NCBI RefSeq assembly: GCF_026914185.1
Contig: NC_070561.1
Coordinates: 3,906,001-3,970,000 of the forward strand
From: Puccinia triticina
Lineage: Eukaryota > Basidiomycota > Pucciniomycetes > Pucciniales > Pucciniaceae
Direction of reading: 5' to 3'
DNA: 64,000 nucleotides
Both the position numbers and the translations under genes were made by a program. Every line of letters begins with the position of its first letter. Position 1 is the stretch's first letter. Shown here piece after piece: positions 12,001-22,916 of the stretch. Below the pieces are notes generated by a model. The model was not told where the DNA came from. It made no database searches and saw nothing but the letters and a program-made list of their open reading frames with translations.

Positions 12001-12514
12001 AAACAGTCCCTGTCATGAAGCCCTTGTATTTAGATTTCAGCTCATAAATCACAACAGAAAAGGCCTGAGCTCATCAGGCTTGGTGTTCTTAGCTTTGTAC
12101 GCTCATGTGACCTATTCAATGAAAAAAAATGACAATGACATGAAGGATTTTCATTTCAGAGCATATCTGATGGAGCTAGACAAGTTTTTGTTGATAGGGA
12201 AACAGTTCTCAATTGTGTGTGATTCTTTTGTTATTGGTTTTTTTTGTGAGTTTTTGAAGGAGAGGAGCACAGGCGGGTTTTTGGTGAGTATTTTTAGGAG
12301 AGGAGCACAGGCGGGCATGTATATCATAGAAAAAAGATACCGGAAAAAAAAGACGGCAAGTTTGCTATGTTGAGTAAGTATGTGATTGAGAAGGTGACCA
12401 AAAAGGAGACAGCGAGGTTGGTCTGTCGAGTCTGTCATCAAAAGCTAGACATAGTTGTCAGAAGAAAAGAAAGAATGCTTGGGATAGAGAGAGATTGCAC
12501 GTACATCTCACATA
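12001..12514. other. Spacer between the convergent Harbinger copy 1 genes
   Basis: No gene recognised. It contains two diverged copies of a short direct repeat (AGGAGAGGAGCACAGGCGGG, near 12260 and 12297). Confidence 0.5.
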
Positions 12515-14273
12515 TCAGACCCCAAAGAATGCTTGGGACAAGACCTGGATTTCAGCAGTACTCCGGCCTTTGCAAAGCCATTTGGACACCATCTGGATTC
12601 TCTGCAATTGGTTGTTTTGGCGCTTGAGTCGTTCTGCCTGTCGATCTTGGCGGTCTAAGACTCGCTCTTGACGTGCATCCGCTCGGTCTTGGACCTCCAA
12701 ATCAAATCGCTGTTGATCCAATGTGAGCTGATGTTGCATCACCTGCAGTTTTTGCAAACTTGTTGACTCAAACGCGGCCGTCAATCCGCCAGTCTTAGTT
12801 GATCGGGATTGAGACAACATGTTACTAGATTGGGTTGATTGATCGGAAGCCCCCCCCCCCCCCCCCCCCAAAAAAAAAAAACTTCTGTGAAAGTTGGGAA
12901 TAGTGCTTCTGGGGCGAGTCGTCGCGGCAATTGGAGAGGTCTGATTTGCAGTTATAACAGTCGGAGCGGTCTGTGACAAAGGAGAAAGCTGACTTGATTG
13001 AGAAACCGTCGGATAGATATTCAAAGCACTGCCGTGAGTTGTTGTTGGAAAAGTCGGAGAGGCCTTGGAGGAAGCAGAGGTCTGACTTGACTGAATAACA
13101 GCGGGATTGATTTTTGAAGAACCCCTGCCATCTTCCAAGTGTGAAGGGGAGGACACCTCCTCCTCCAAACGTTCCAGTGCCCCAGACAAGGCGTCAGTGT
13201 GGCTTTGAATTGCGCGCGGAGTCAATTCCACCTGCGATCCCGACTCCAGATTCTGTGTACCATCAATCAGAGCCTCATCGCGAAGTCCTTCTTCTACATC
13301 ACTGTGATCCAAAGCCGCATTAATCCCAAGATCGCCGATTGAATCAAAGACAGCCATGGCGGTAATATTCGCCTTATCCTTGAAAAGCGCATCCATGCGT
13401 TCAAAACACAGGCAAATCACCTCAAGCTTCTGGACCAGAGAATGATGGCCCTCTGTCTCCTCAATCCCGGCGCCAGTTCGTTGTTCGAAATCCTTTGCCT
13501 TTCAATAGTTGTTCTTATAAGTATCCATGCGTTGGCGCATTTGAGGTCCGGTCAGGTCAAGCTTGAGGTTCATGACATTCATGTACTTGGCCAATCGTTC
13601 ATAAGCGCGAGCGCGAGAGATCTGGCCTGGACCTACAGCCGTTTGGCTCCCAGTGTTAAAGAGCTGCTGGAAATTTTCTTCGTCCTCAAGGTAGGTACAG
13701 ATCAACTCATAATCGACTTTACCAAAAGATTGGGTGCCAGCAGTGTTGCTAGTTGTGGACGCAGTCACATGAGAAGCCTCGGATCGTTGAGAACTTTGCG
13801 ATCGGGATGATTCTCGTTGAGAAAAAGCCAAAGTTGAGTGTGAACCCCCAGACGCTCGCTCCTTTGTCCCTTTTTTTTTTGAGCTTGTCTGACCCCTCTT
13901 CCGAGGGCCCTTATACGGGTCGTTTGGATCCATGAGGGCTGCAGCTAACTCCATCCAAGTACGGCGCTTGCGTTGGGTTGATTTTTTTTTGCTTGGATTT
14001 CACAAGTAGCACCTATAGACTAGCCAGTTAGTCAAAGAAGGCTGTTGATTAGAAGCAGAAGAATGACATGCCTTGTGAGTTCAAGGATCCAACAGCTTGT
14101 GAGCTTGGATGAGGAGCTTCCACCATGGGTTCACCTTGAGAAGGACCACCTGGAGTTAAAGCTAGATTGGCCAATTGGGTAGACGGAGGAGCATCTACGG
14201 TGCTGGGTCTGCCGCCTGAAGCCAAAGGCATCGTTGGAGGGTGAGCTGGAGGTTGCAAATTGTGAAGTTTCAC
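12515..14273 (-). pseudogene. Harbinger-associated Myb/SANT-like partner protein (rust type)
   Basis: The main frame runs from 13954 down to 12515; an upstream segment 14049-14273 (MKLHNLQPPAHPP...) probably belongs to it. The protein has a basic Ser-rich N-terminus, YELICTYLEDEENFQQLF, ERLAKYMNVMN, then KAKDFEQRTGAGIEE and FERMDALF. After that comes a Ser/Thr/Gln-rich linker and a charged C-terminal coiled coil (DRADARQERVLDRQDRQAER). The GAGIEE...DRM pattern is familiar from proteins that accompany Harbinger-like transposases in rusts. One TGA at 13499-13501 (KNNY-stop-KAKDF) interrupts an otherwise continuous frame; Arg or Lys would fit. Pairing with the convergent transposase suggests a DNA-binding helper for that transposase. 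Confidence 0.6.
12850..12881. repeat. C20-A12 homopolymer pair inside the partner gene
   Basis: Plus-strand C20 (12850-12869) is followed by A12 (12870-12881). On the coding strand this is a T run then a G run, read as Phe-Phe-Phe-Leu then poly-Gly. The frame is kept, but any change in run length would shift it. Confidence 0.9.
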
Positions 14274-14289
14274 AGAACTAAGATATATA

Positions 14290-14990
14290 TTTCACATAAG
14301 AAAATTTGGTCTATCTGACAGGCTCAGAGACATAGAGAAAGAAAAGTAGACAAGCTTTACCTAAGAGCGGAATAAGGGCCGACTCTGGTAAAGTGATTGG
14401 GCTGCCGGGCAGCTATACGCGCACAGTAGCGGTTGAGGGACGAGTACGTCTGAAGTGATCTGATAACACTGCGCGGAGCGTCAGTGCTGAGACTTCGGTA
14501 GGTGAAGCTGTAGAGAAGGATGGATTCTCTTACGATGACTCAGTAGGCTCTGCGCTCCACGCTTTAGCCAATCCAAGCTATGAGGTTGCAGGTGCTGCCG
14601 GTTCCTGCTATGTATGCAGTGCTTCCGTTAGCTCCTGACAACCTGATTGGGCTCTGCAGCGCAGGACTTACCTCCGTTAACGGGGTTGGTGATCCTGTCG
14701 CTGAGGCTTGGACCTAATTGGTCTGTGGCTTTGGAAGTTATCAAGCTGTATCAGGAGTTAGAGTCCTGTCAGCGTAACATTCCTAGCTGTGACGATCCTA
14801 GCATCTCGACTTACCTTGTAGGTGTCTGAGTCTGCTTTGGTCGCTTGGCCACTCCGTCAATTGCTGACGTGGCTGAAAAGAAGAGGAGCAGAGTTTCAGC
14901 TTGAAGCTTGAAACCACTGCCTGAGAGCATCATGCATATGCATGTGCCTGGGGTTGCGCGGACTCACCGATCCCCCTTGCGGGGCTAGGG
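14290..14990 (-). other. Possible upstream exons of the partner gene, or another decayed gene
   Basis: Open segments on the minus strand end at splice-like sites: LITSKATDQLGPSLSDRIT before GTAAGTCC (near 14670), AIDGVAKRPKQTQTP before GTAAGTCG (near 14820), and SLQTYSSLNRYCARIAARQ before GTAAAGC (near 14360). Stops occur in some of the segments. No family recognised. Confidence 0.3.
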
Positions 14991-15264
14991 TTACAGTCCT
15001 TGCGCTTCCTTTGGTCCAGATTTGGTCCTGAACCTTGACACAAATGGGGCGGGACCATGAGACAGTCATTGATGTGGGGATGGAGGAGGGGGGGGGGGGG
15101 GCAGTTAGGACGGGGGCCTACACATCAGCAGTTTGGGGTGTTATGGATGCATATACATCAGGGGCAATGGTTAGTGGTTTGCTAAACCTTGCTTGAAGGT
15201 GGTTAAAATTTAAACCAGGCTTACTGATGTTTAGCCTACGTGAACAGTGCTATTACCAAGTGTG

Positions 15265-15386
15265 CTTTGCGATATATTACAGAGTGTGCTTTGGCACACT
15301 CCTATTACGGAGTGTGCTTTGTCACACTCCTATTACGGAGTGTGCTTTGGGATATATGACAGAGTGTGTTTCGGCACACTCCTATA
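15265..15386 (-). repeat. Short inverted patch of the 28-bp hairpin satellite
   Basis: About four units of the satellite seen at 8546-10473, here in reverse orientation (CTTTGG before CACACTCC). They include the diverged GATATAT-type unit also present near the outer edge of the large array. It abuts the LINE coding sequence. Confidence 0.9.
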
Positions 15387-16689
15387 AGGACCTCAAGGAC
15401 AAGCACTGGGTGGTCTCTTACGTCCGCAAATCACTCGCATCCCAGAATATTAAAGTTCTGGGAGGCAGCGGCAAGTTTTTTATTGGTTTGGATTTGACAC
15501 TACTAAACGGGGCCCATCTACGGGCCCTAAATGTTTACAACCCACCAGGTACCACGGCAGGTCTGGATCAGGTACGAGGGTGGCTGGATACGGCCAACAA
15601 TAGGAAGGTGGCAACACTCATTGGGATGGACTCAAATCTGCATCACCGTTCCTGGAACCCGCTGGGCTACTCCCATGTCCACAAGGATGCTAAGTCCCTT
15701 TTCTCGTTGTGTGGAAGGCGCGGGTTCAGATTGGTCTCTTAAAGGGATTCTCCCACTTTTGTTTCCAGCCGGGGCGCCAGGACAACAATTGACCTGACTT
15801 GGGAGAACCTCCTCGCTTCCCAGCTGATCCACAGGACAAATACTTGTTTGGATAACCACGGCTCTGACCACCAGAAACTTGTTACAACTCTCAGGCTTTC
15901 CCCCCCGAAGCCGGTATACTGCACGGTGGCCCCTTGGCGGGCGGAGTTGGACCAAGACAAACTGAGGAGGTTTCTGGAATGCGAGCTCAACCAGCTAAGT
16001 CTTGAATCATCGCGGCTGGATGTGGACTCAGTGGAAGAACAACTCACTTCATGCATTTTTGGTGCTTGGCAGGGCCAGGGGAAGAAGATCCGTGTTACTC
16101 CTGGAAAAGTCAAGAAGGTGGGACAAGGATATCTTTGGTCCCCTTGTGAAAGCAAGGAACAAGTGTCGACGTCTCCTAGTGATGTCCCCCTCACCAACTA
16201 ACACTGACCGATATAACTACTGGAATGGCAGGTTTTGGGAGGAATTTCACCGACTCAAGCAGCAACACTGGTGGGATTTCCTAGTTTCAACCAAAGCAAC
16301 AACGGGTTTTCAGGTCCTCCAGTTCACCAAACCCAGAAGCGGCGGGGACATCCTCCCGCTGAGACGGCCGGATGGCACCTTCACCTTGAACAAGAAGGAG
16401 CAGGCTGAGCTCCTTTTTGCAGGCACATCAGTGGTATCGAGTGGCTGAGACTTGTTGGATGTCCCCCCGGTGGAGGCCTCTTCTTTTGTGGTATACCCCT
16501 TTGTCACCTGCGAGGAGGTAACTAAAGTGCTAAGTAGACTGGCAAAGAAGAAGGTCTCAGGGCCTGATTGCATTCCCAATGAAATCCTCTCCATATGCGT
16601 GGCAGAGCTGGCTGACACTCTTGCTACCCTTTTCAACAGATGCATACGCTGTGAGACTCCAAAAGCGGTTTGCACCTCTTATGGCTGAA

Positions 16690-17475
16690 TTTAGAGAAGT
16701 ATGTGTGGGGAAACCCCTGCTTCTCTGAAAGACAAAGACTGACAACTTCCCCAGCTAGCTGGCTGGAAGCAAGAAGACAGTGGTCTAGTGTAGTTGAATA
16801 CTTTTCTCAGAAGTGGCTCACAATGTACTGAGTATTGCAAGATATAAAGCTAGTATTTTATTATGTAGCGGAGAGTGTGAGGGTGACAATTTATTTGAAT
16901 CTTGTGGGGGGAATGATCTCCTTCATTGGATTCCATGGCGGGAAAAGGAAGAGAGAGCCCCTCCTTATATAGGAAAATGTGAGGCATTTGTGCTGGTGGT
17001 CTATGTACATGAGGTGTTTTGGCTGGTGTGCCTTTACAAATGCTGTGCAAATACAGCTATGTACAGTGTGGCAGTGTATACATGAGCAAATTTAGCTGGT
17101 GATCTAGTTACAAGTGTGGCTTACACAGCCCTCTGGTTGCTATGGAGTCTTCTCAAGTGACCTGCACAGCTTTCTGTATTGCTGTGTAGTCTGCTTGAGT
17201 GACTTGCACAGCCCCATGGTTACTATGCCGCTTTATTAATGTGGCTTGTGGTTGCTAGGTTACTTTAATAAGTGGCTTGTGGTTGCTACACAGCCACATC
17301 TGAGGCTGGTTGGTTGCTACGTAGCCGCATATATACACACGTATATATTTAAAAGGGTAGTATGTAAGCTATATACATGCAGCTTTGTAAAACTGTGTAT
17401 GTAAGCTGAAGGGAGTGTGTGTATCACTAGATGGTTTAATGTAACACTACATATGTAAACTAGAAATTTTTGAAT
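16690..17475 (-). mobile_element. Insertion in the LINE, LTR-like promoter on the minus strand
   Basis: This segment separates RT pieces of the LINE. On the minus strand it carries CCTATATAAGGAGGGGCTC near 16973, very like the promoter-like motif near 53840. It also contains short direct repeats around GTGGCTTGTGGTTGCT at about 17240-17290. Exact ends and a target duplication were not found. Confidence 0.4.
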
Positions 17476-18437
17476 TTTTCCATCCAGAACTAAAGAGTCT
17501 ACCACAACGCAAGGACCGGTTTCCCGCTGCCTGGCGCATTGCCACCACAGTCATTATCATGAATTTTGCAAAACCTATTACACCAACCCAGGGGTGTCTT
17601 TCTGGGCAGAATTGCAGAACATCATCCCCAATGGACATTCAGGAGGACGCCAAGGTAAAGGGTGCAAAGACGCTCTTCTGGCGCTAACTATGTGGGTGAA
17701 GCGGAAATGGAGGGAGGGCAAGACAGTCACGGCTCTGTTCTTAGATGTGAAGTTGGTCAACCCCTACCTCCTGGTTCATTCCCTCAGGGAAGGGATGCCC
17801 CACCTATTTGTGGAAGATCATAGGCCCTTTCCTGGAAGGTTGACGCAAAAGACTTTGCCTTGCGGATTACAAATCAGCTGAGTTTGAAGTTGATAAGGGG
17901 CTCCCGCAGGGCTCACCCTTATCAGTCATCCTGTACATCATCTACAACTCTGATCTGTTGCTAAGGCAATTTGACTTTGATACGGATGAGGTGTCTTTAG
18001 GCTTCATCAATGATGTTGTTCACCTCTCAGCGGGAAGGACCGTGGAAGAGGCTAGGGGGCAATTGAATCAGATAGGGGAGGAGTTGCTCTTGTGGGGAAG
18101 GAGCCATGGGGCTATCTTTGATAGCCGGAAGGCACAATTTGTGATCTTCACACATTCAAAAGCGGCTAAGTTCCCTTTCCTCTTTAATTACCAGGAATTG
18201 GCCCCGCAGCGGGACGTCAAATGTCTGGTCCTTTGGCTTGATGAGAAACTGACGTTTAGGAAGCAACACACACAGGTTAGGAAAAAAGCTGATGACACTC
18301 TAGGCCAGCTCCTCAGGATTGGCAGCTCGGCGTGGGGAATATGGGAGCAGGAGCGCGGGCTTCTGATCTCGGCCGTCCTTGTGCCCAGGGTTCTCTACGG
18401 GGTGCAGGTCTGGTTCACCTCCCTGAACAGGCAGAAA

Positions 18438-19084
18438 GTTTGAAACAACACTGCAAGAGCTACGCTTCGCTACGAAAAGCGGCTCTTTTGCGTAGCAAAG
18501 CGGAAACACACTACTCTGGATCCAGAATAGCATTAGCGCTAGCGGAAAATCGCTACTTTGAGCGGTAGCGAAGCGCCAGAACCGCTACTGCAGTTTTGGC
18601 CTGCGCGTAGCGAAGCGCTTTTTTTTGCCGCTTTGCTACAGTATAGCGCAGCGGAAAAATTGACGCTTTTTGGCGCTAATAGCGCTTTTTAGCGCCAAAA
18701 GCGTAGCGAACCGGGTCGCTTTTGTGTCAAAAGCGTAGCGGGCATCTCTGCCTTTTGGTGGAAAATTCCAGAAATAGTACACAAACATCAATCCTCCATC
18801 ATTTTATGATGTGCAGTATTGATGTTTCAATGGTGCTATGGTAGCGCAGCAAAATTGCTACAGTAGCGTTTTTTCCGCTACTATAGCGAGAAGCGTAGCG
18901 AATTGCCGCTACTCTGCGCTAAAAAAAGCGCGCTATTTTCTTTAATTTTTTCCCCTTAAAAAATGTAGTGAATAGCAAAGCGCCAAGTCCGCTACAAAAA
19001 GCTTAGTGAAGCAAGGCTAAAACCGCTACGCTTTTGCTACGCTGCCGCTTTTTGTAGCGTAGCTCTTGCACTGTTGTTTCAAAC
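18438..19084. mobile_element. MITE-like element with 27-bp inverted termini, GTAGCG-rich interior
   Basis: The left end, starting GTTTGAAACAACACTGCAAG, and the right end 19058-19084 are inverted copies over about 27 bp with one mismatch. The interior is crowded with AGCGTAGC/GCTACGCT motifs. It splits the LINE between RT and RNase H. The left arm also reads in frame as N-N-T-A-R, a segment expected in LINE proteins, so one arm may derive from the LINE itself. Confidence 0.7.
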
Positions 19085-19575
19085 ATGATCTCATAGAATG
19101 CTCGGCGGTGTGTTTCGCGTTGGGGGCTCTGAAGTCCACGCCGGTCAAATACCTCAACAAGTATTGGCCCTTCAGATGCATCAAAACAACCACTATAAAC
19201 CGGATTACAAACTTTTTCCTGACTAAGCTGACTAGGGTGACTCAAAGGGCTACGGCAATAGAGCAGCAGATTCAAACTGAACTGTTGTGGACGGCCAGGA
19301 CTTTCCCTAGCCCGTTCCACACCTCCCTCAACCAGGAGGTACTGGCTGGCCTTGCGGAGAAAAGGCTTGAGGTGGTGAATTTTGTCAATGTTAGCAGGCC
19401 CCCATGGCAAACCAAAAGACATATGGAGCTTGTTGTTGACAGGGCCAGCAAGCAGGAGGCAAAACAATCAGTGGTATTGTTCCTCAAAACAGTAAACCCC
19501 GCTTCTGACCTGGTTATCTTCACTGACGGGTCTGCTCACTCAGAGGAAGGGCTAGGAGCAGCGGCGGCAACAGTG

Positions 19576-20608
19576 GGTTGCTAAACTAAACTACACTATT
19601 TGACCAAAATCTCTTAGCGTAGCGGCCATTTTTCCCTCCTGAATTCATTTAGTGTTAGATAAATTTAAAATCCGCTACGCTAACAGTCAGCGTAGCCATA
19701 ATGATTTCATTTGCAAAACAAATAACATTAGATTTAAATAATAAGTGCTAAACTAGAAATTAGTGTAACTTGTTATAAGCTAACAAACTTTTTGCACACA
19801 TTTAGCGTAGCTAGTGACAACATATGCTACGCTAAATAGAAGCTTCATTACGCAGAACTAAATTGGTTAGCTTGAATTTTTTCCCTCAAACCAGACACTG
19901 GCACAAGCTTTGGGATGAAGAAAATAGGTGTTTTTTTGACCTCTTCTTATTATGATGAATATCATAAATTATTTCAAGTCCCCAGGAAGATGTCCGCCCA
20001 AGATCTCTCATTTCAATATCATAGACATCACAACAAGACAGGAAATAAACATATACTTATACAAACCATTAAAAAGAAGAGAAACAAGGGTGGGTGGGTG
20101 ATGAGTTGAAGCAATCAAGCAAGAGATGAGTGGAGTTTATTGAGGGAGAAGTTATAAACTGATGAATGATTATGATAAATGAATGATGGTTGTGTACTCT
20201 CATATAGTATATCAGGAGTGAAAATTGATGCTGTCTGAGGTCTAATGTGGTCCACTGAGTTCAATTAGAACCTGGTCTTGGGCAAAATTACACAACATGT
20301 GTTTACATATGTAATCAAAGTGCAACCACCACAATGAGAGTTAGCGTAACTTCAAAGAGAACCACACCAACAGTTAGTGTAGCTTTTTGGAACACTAACA
20401 TTGCTAAAATGATAATTCCAAAGAATTGGAATAGTGTTAACTTTCTTTTTCAATTCCAGCTAACACTACGCTAACAGCTATTTTTTTTCTTCAAGAAAAT
20501 GCCTTAGTGTTAGTTGGAAAAAATCAAAGCTAACAATAACTTCTCTGTAGCGTAGCTGAAAACAGCTAACACTAGGCTACACTACAGCTATTGTTAGTGT
20601 AGCTGACC
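19576..20608. mobile_element. MITE inserted in the LINE RNase H domain
   Basis: CAGTG flanks the insertion at 19571-19575 and 20609-20613. Removing the insert plus one CAGTG (1,038 bp) rejoins the RNase H frame as AAATV-LVAVSIDK. The ends are imperfect inverted repeats (GGTTGCTAAACTAA against GGTCAGCTACACTAA). The interior is AT-rich with scattered TAGCGTAGC motifs. If the ends are taken as GGG/CCC the target duplication shrinks to AGT. Confidence 0.8.
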
Positions 20609-21520
20609 CAGTGTTGGTGGCGGTCTCAATAGACAAAAGTCTGTCTGAACTTGCATTCTTAGGTCCGCCGGGCACGGCCTCCAACTTTGAGTGTGAATTG
20701 GTAGGCATCCGGCTTGGACTGGAGATAGGCAGCATGGCAAAGCTCCCGGTAACCGGGGCCCAAATAATCATCTTGACGGACAGCCAAGCGGCCATTGACA
20801 GGTTGAGGAACCCAAGGGCTCCAAAATCAGGCCAATACATTCTTTCTCAAATCCAGGATACAGCTGACTCACTGACTCTATCCCAATCTCAACACAGATT
20901 ATGGTCTGATGGTGCCCGGGCCACGTCGGGATCAAGGGCAAAGAGCTGGCCAACAGAAAAGCGGTGGAGGCCAGAGGAGCTTCCCTCCTCAACGAGTCAA
21001 TCAGGGGCAGCGTGTCAGCCAAGAAGACCAATTTGCTCCAGAAGGAGAAACTATGGAAAGGGTCCCCGCAAATGACCTTTCTTGTCCAGGCAACATTCCA
21101 TCAACTTTGCTCAGGGAACGTCCATTTGAAAGCTTTCCAATTAAATTGCAGTTGAGCTCCATACCCAATTTGCTTGGAGTGTGGGGTCCCTGAAACAGTG
21201 GGTCACTACCTTGTCTCTTGTTCCAGGTACACTGGGGCTAGGGCAGTAGCCAGGACAATCCTCCGCAACAAGAGGATCACCACGTTCAGGACCAGAACTC
21301 TCCTCCACAACCCCTTGGCTTTCCTGGCCACAAAATCCTTCATCAAACTCTTGGCCAGACTCCCTCGATTCCGACGGGAAAGCGAATTTGGGGATACCCT
21401 TTGAGATCCCCCTTCCAGCTCTTTGGACCCAACTTCTCCCCACAGGTTCTTCCCTTTTTCACCCATCTTTTTCCTCCTTTTTCTTTCTTCTCTTCTAAAT
21501 AAATAAATAGCAAAAAAAAC

Positions 21521-22064
21521 TCTCAAAAGCAAACTCCCAGAAAGCCCGTTAAAGTTCTCCCCTCTATTTTCAATTGTAAGGCTGTGTGGTTCTGCTCAGT
21601 AGTTAAGTTTGTAAGCTAGTTGAATATGCATAGTGCGCAATGTTAAATCAAATCTGCACTTAAAAAAAAGAAGCCCCTTAACCGGTTCATGGCCTGTTGT
21701 TATTTCATTTATTTTCATTGTCTGGGTGCAAGTGGCACGTACAGCTGGGGGTTTTATGGTAGTTTCACAATCTGAGATGCGGGCGAGACAGGGCCCGATG
21801 GATGCAAGAGAGTTGGCAGCTTTGCATCCGTGATCTGAGATGTGTGCAAGACAGGGCCCGATGGGCGTGAGAGTGGGGAGCCCAATCCGAGAATCCGACC
21901 AGATATTCCGGGTATTTACCGGATATCACGTGACCGCTACCGGATATTCCGCGCGGGAAATCCAACAATGTTTGAAGTGCCACATTGGGCGATCGAGGGG
22001 CAACAGACTGGTAAAAACATGAATTTCATTAAGAAAGGCAAAAAAAGGCGGGTGAATGAGAGTT
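21521..22064. other. Spacer between the LINE and the gene island
   Basis: No gene seen. It holds a 40-bp direct repeat pair and a cluster of CCGGATAT-type motifs at 21900-21960. Confidence 0.5.
21771..21873. repeat. Direct repeat pair of about 40 bp
   Basis: Copies 21771-21810 and 21834-21873 both start TCTGAGATG and share AGACAGGGCCCGATGG. The second has several point changes. The spacing between starts is 63 bp. Confidence 0.8.
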
Positions 22065-22718
22065 TCATTGGACCGAGGCGGTTGATTGATTCTTTTGGGC
22101 TTCCTCGGCTCGAGCCCGACTCAATAGTCCCAAGCTGATTATCCCGCTCTGAGTGACGTTTTCCTCCAACTTTTGCTTCTCCAACTGTTGTGCCTGTTTT
22201 TTGCTGAAGTTTTCCTGAAGCGTCTTTGCCCGGGCAATCTACATCAAGCTCATGTCAGCAACATTCTTTGCTTTTTGCTGCTCCATCAACCCTGTATCTA
22301 TGTTCTTGCTGGTCGAATGGTATTTGGTATCTTGGGTGAAGGAGGATGGCTCTGCATTCAGATATGTACTCACTTCTTTCTTATGGCTCAGGCACTCGTT
22401 GTAGTCTTCCACTTGGGGACGACAGTCTTCGGGGAAGTCCGCGCTAGCGTAACATTTTTGAAACTCTGAGATAAATGTATTACAGATAAAGCCAATCAGC
22501 ATCTGCCTGTTTTCCTGATTCAAGATCTGTGATTTTCAGGATTTCTGATGGGAGATTAGCAGGACGTACCTTGCCAGAATTCGAAGCATCTGGGCCGCTT
22601 GCCGGAGTAAGAGAAGCCGGACTAAAGCGCGGAGAGGCCATGCGGAGCAGGTAAGCCAGCGGGGAAAGTCTTCGTAGAGCTTAGTGTGTGGTTAGTTTCG
22701 AGGGCGACTTACTGACAT
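22065..22718 (-). CDS. NADH:ubiquinone oxidoreductase (complex I) NDUFS5-like subunit
   Basis: Four exons: 22713-22718, 22570-22621, 22374-22465 and 22065-22238. Introns are 22622-22712, 22466-22569 and 22239-22373, all GT-AG. The spliced CDS is 324 nt, 107 residues. It carries a twin CX9C pattern (Cys14/24 and Cys34/44: RCFEFWQEFQKCY, then DCRPQVEDYNECLSHKKE) and a charged helix ending in IISLGLLSRA. This matches fungal NDUFS5, an accessory subunit on the intermembrane-space side of mitochondrial complex I, where paired cysteines form disulfides. The first exon holds only Met-Ser, so simple frame searches miss the true start. It is divergent from the SWIM-domain gene. No lesions seen. Confidence 0.85.
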
Positions 22719-22916
22719 AACGTTCGACTGGTGATCGGAAGGAGGATGGCTGGAGTATCGTCGGGTTCAGAGTGGTTTGGCCTGGCATGGTCCGATGGGG
22801 GGACTCGGGGCGGACCGCTGAAGGGCCGGCCGGGCTCGGGCTCGGGGCGGGCCAAAGCCCACGAAGGTGGGGTGAGGCTCGGATCGGGGTGAGGTCCGAC
22901 CCGCGCCCCCAGCGTC
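22719..22916. promoter_or_regulatory. Divergent promoter region, GC-rich
   Basis: The 198 bp between the two start codons is strikingly GC-rich on its right side (GGGCCGGCCGGGCTCGGGC near 22825) and has no TATA box. It must contain both promoters and 5' leaders, so a shared bidirectional promoter is likely. Confidence 0.6.

Larger units (their letters stand above)
15387..21520 (+). pseudogene. Non-LTR retrotransposon (LINE, EN-RT-RNaseH) remains, Tad1-like, inactivated
   Basis: An APE-type endonuclease comes first (IGMDSNLHHRSWNP near 15630; TTIDLTW and GSDHQ near 15790-15870). A reverse transcriptase follows (VSGPDCIPNEI; FPAAWRIATTVII; GGRQGKGCKDALL; FLDVK; GLPQGSPLSVILY; GFINDVVHL; HGAIFDSRKAQF). 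Then an RNase H (VIFTDGSAHSEEG, FECELVGIRLGL, IILTDSQAAIDRL) and a C-terminal CGVPETVGHYLVSC segment ending at TGA 21402-21404. Near 21500 there is an A-rich tail-like stretch. The RT active-site Asp pair reads Asn-Asp (AAT at 18009-18011). Stops at about 15740 and 16446, several frameshifts, an apparent deletion near 17585 and three insertions make it dead. The break near 16690-17470 could instead join pieces of two LINE copies. Confidence 0.85.

Noticed and set aside
4433..13501. In-frame TGA read as an amino acid (alternative code or recoding)
   Set aside because: TGA is used as the normal stop in the intact NDUFS5-like and secreted-protein genes. The TGA codons lie in otherwise damaged transposon genes and sit mostly at Arg positions.
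22239..22523. 94-codon frame as the NDUFS5 start and end
   Set aside because: It reads into introns 2 and 3. The spliced model restores the first CX9C pair and a conserved C-terminus.
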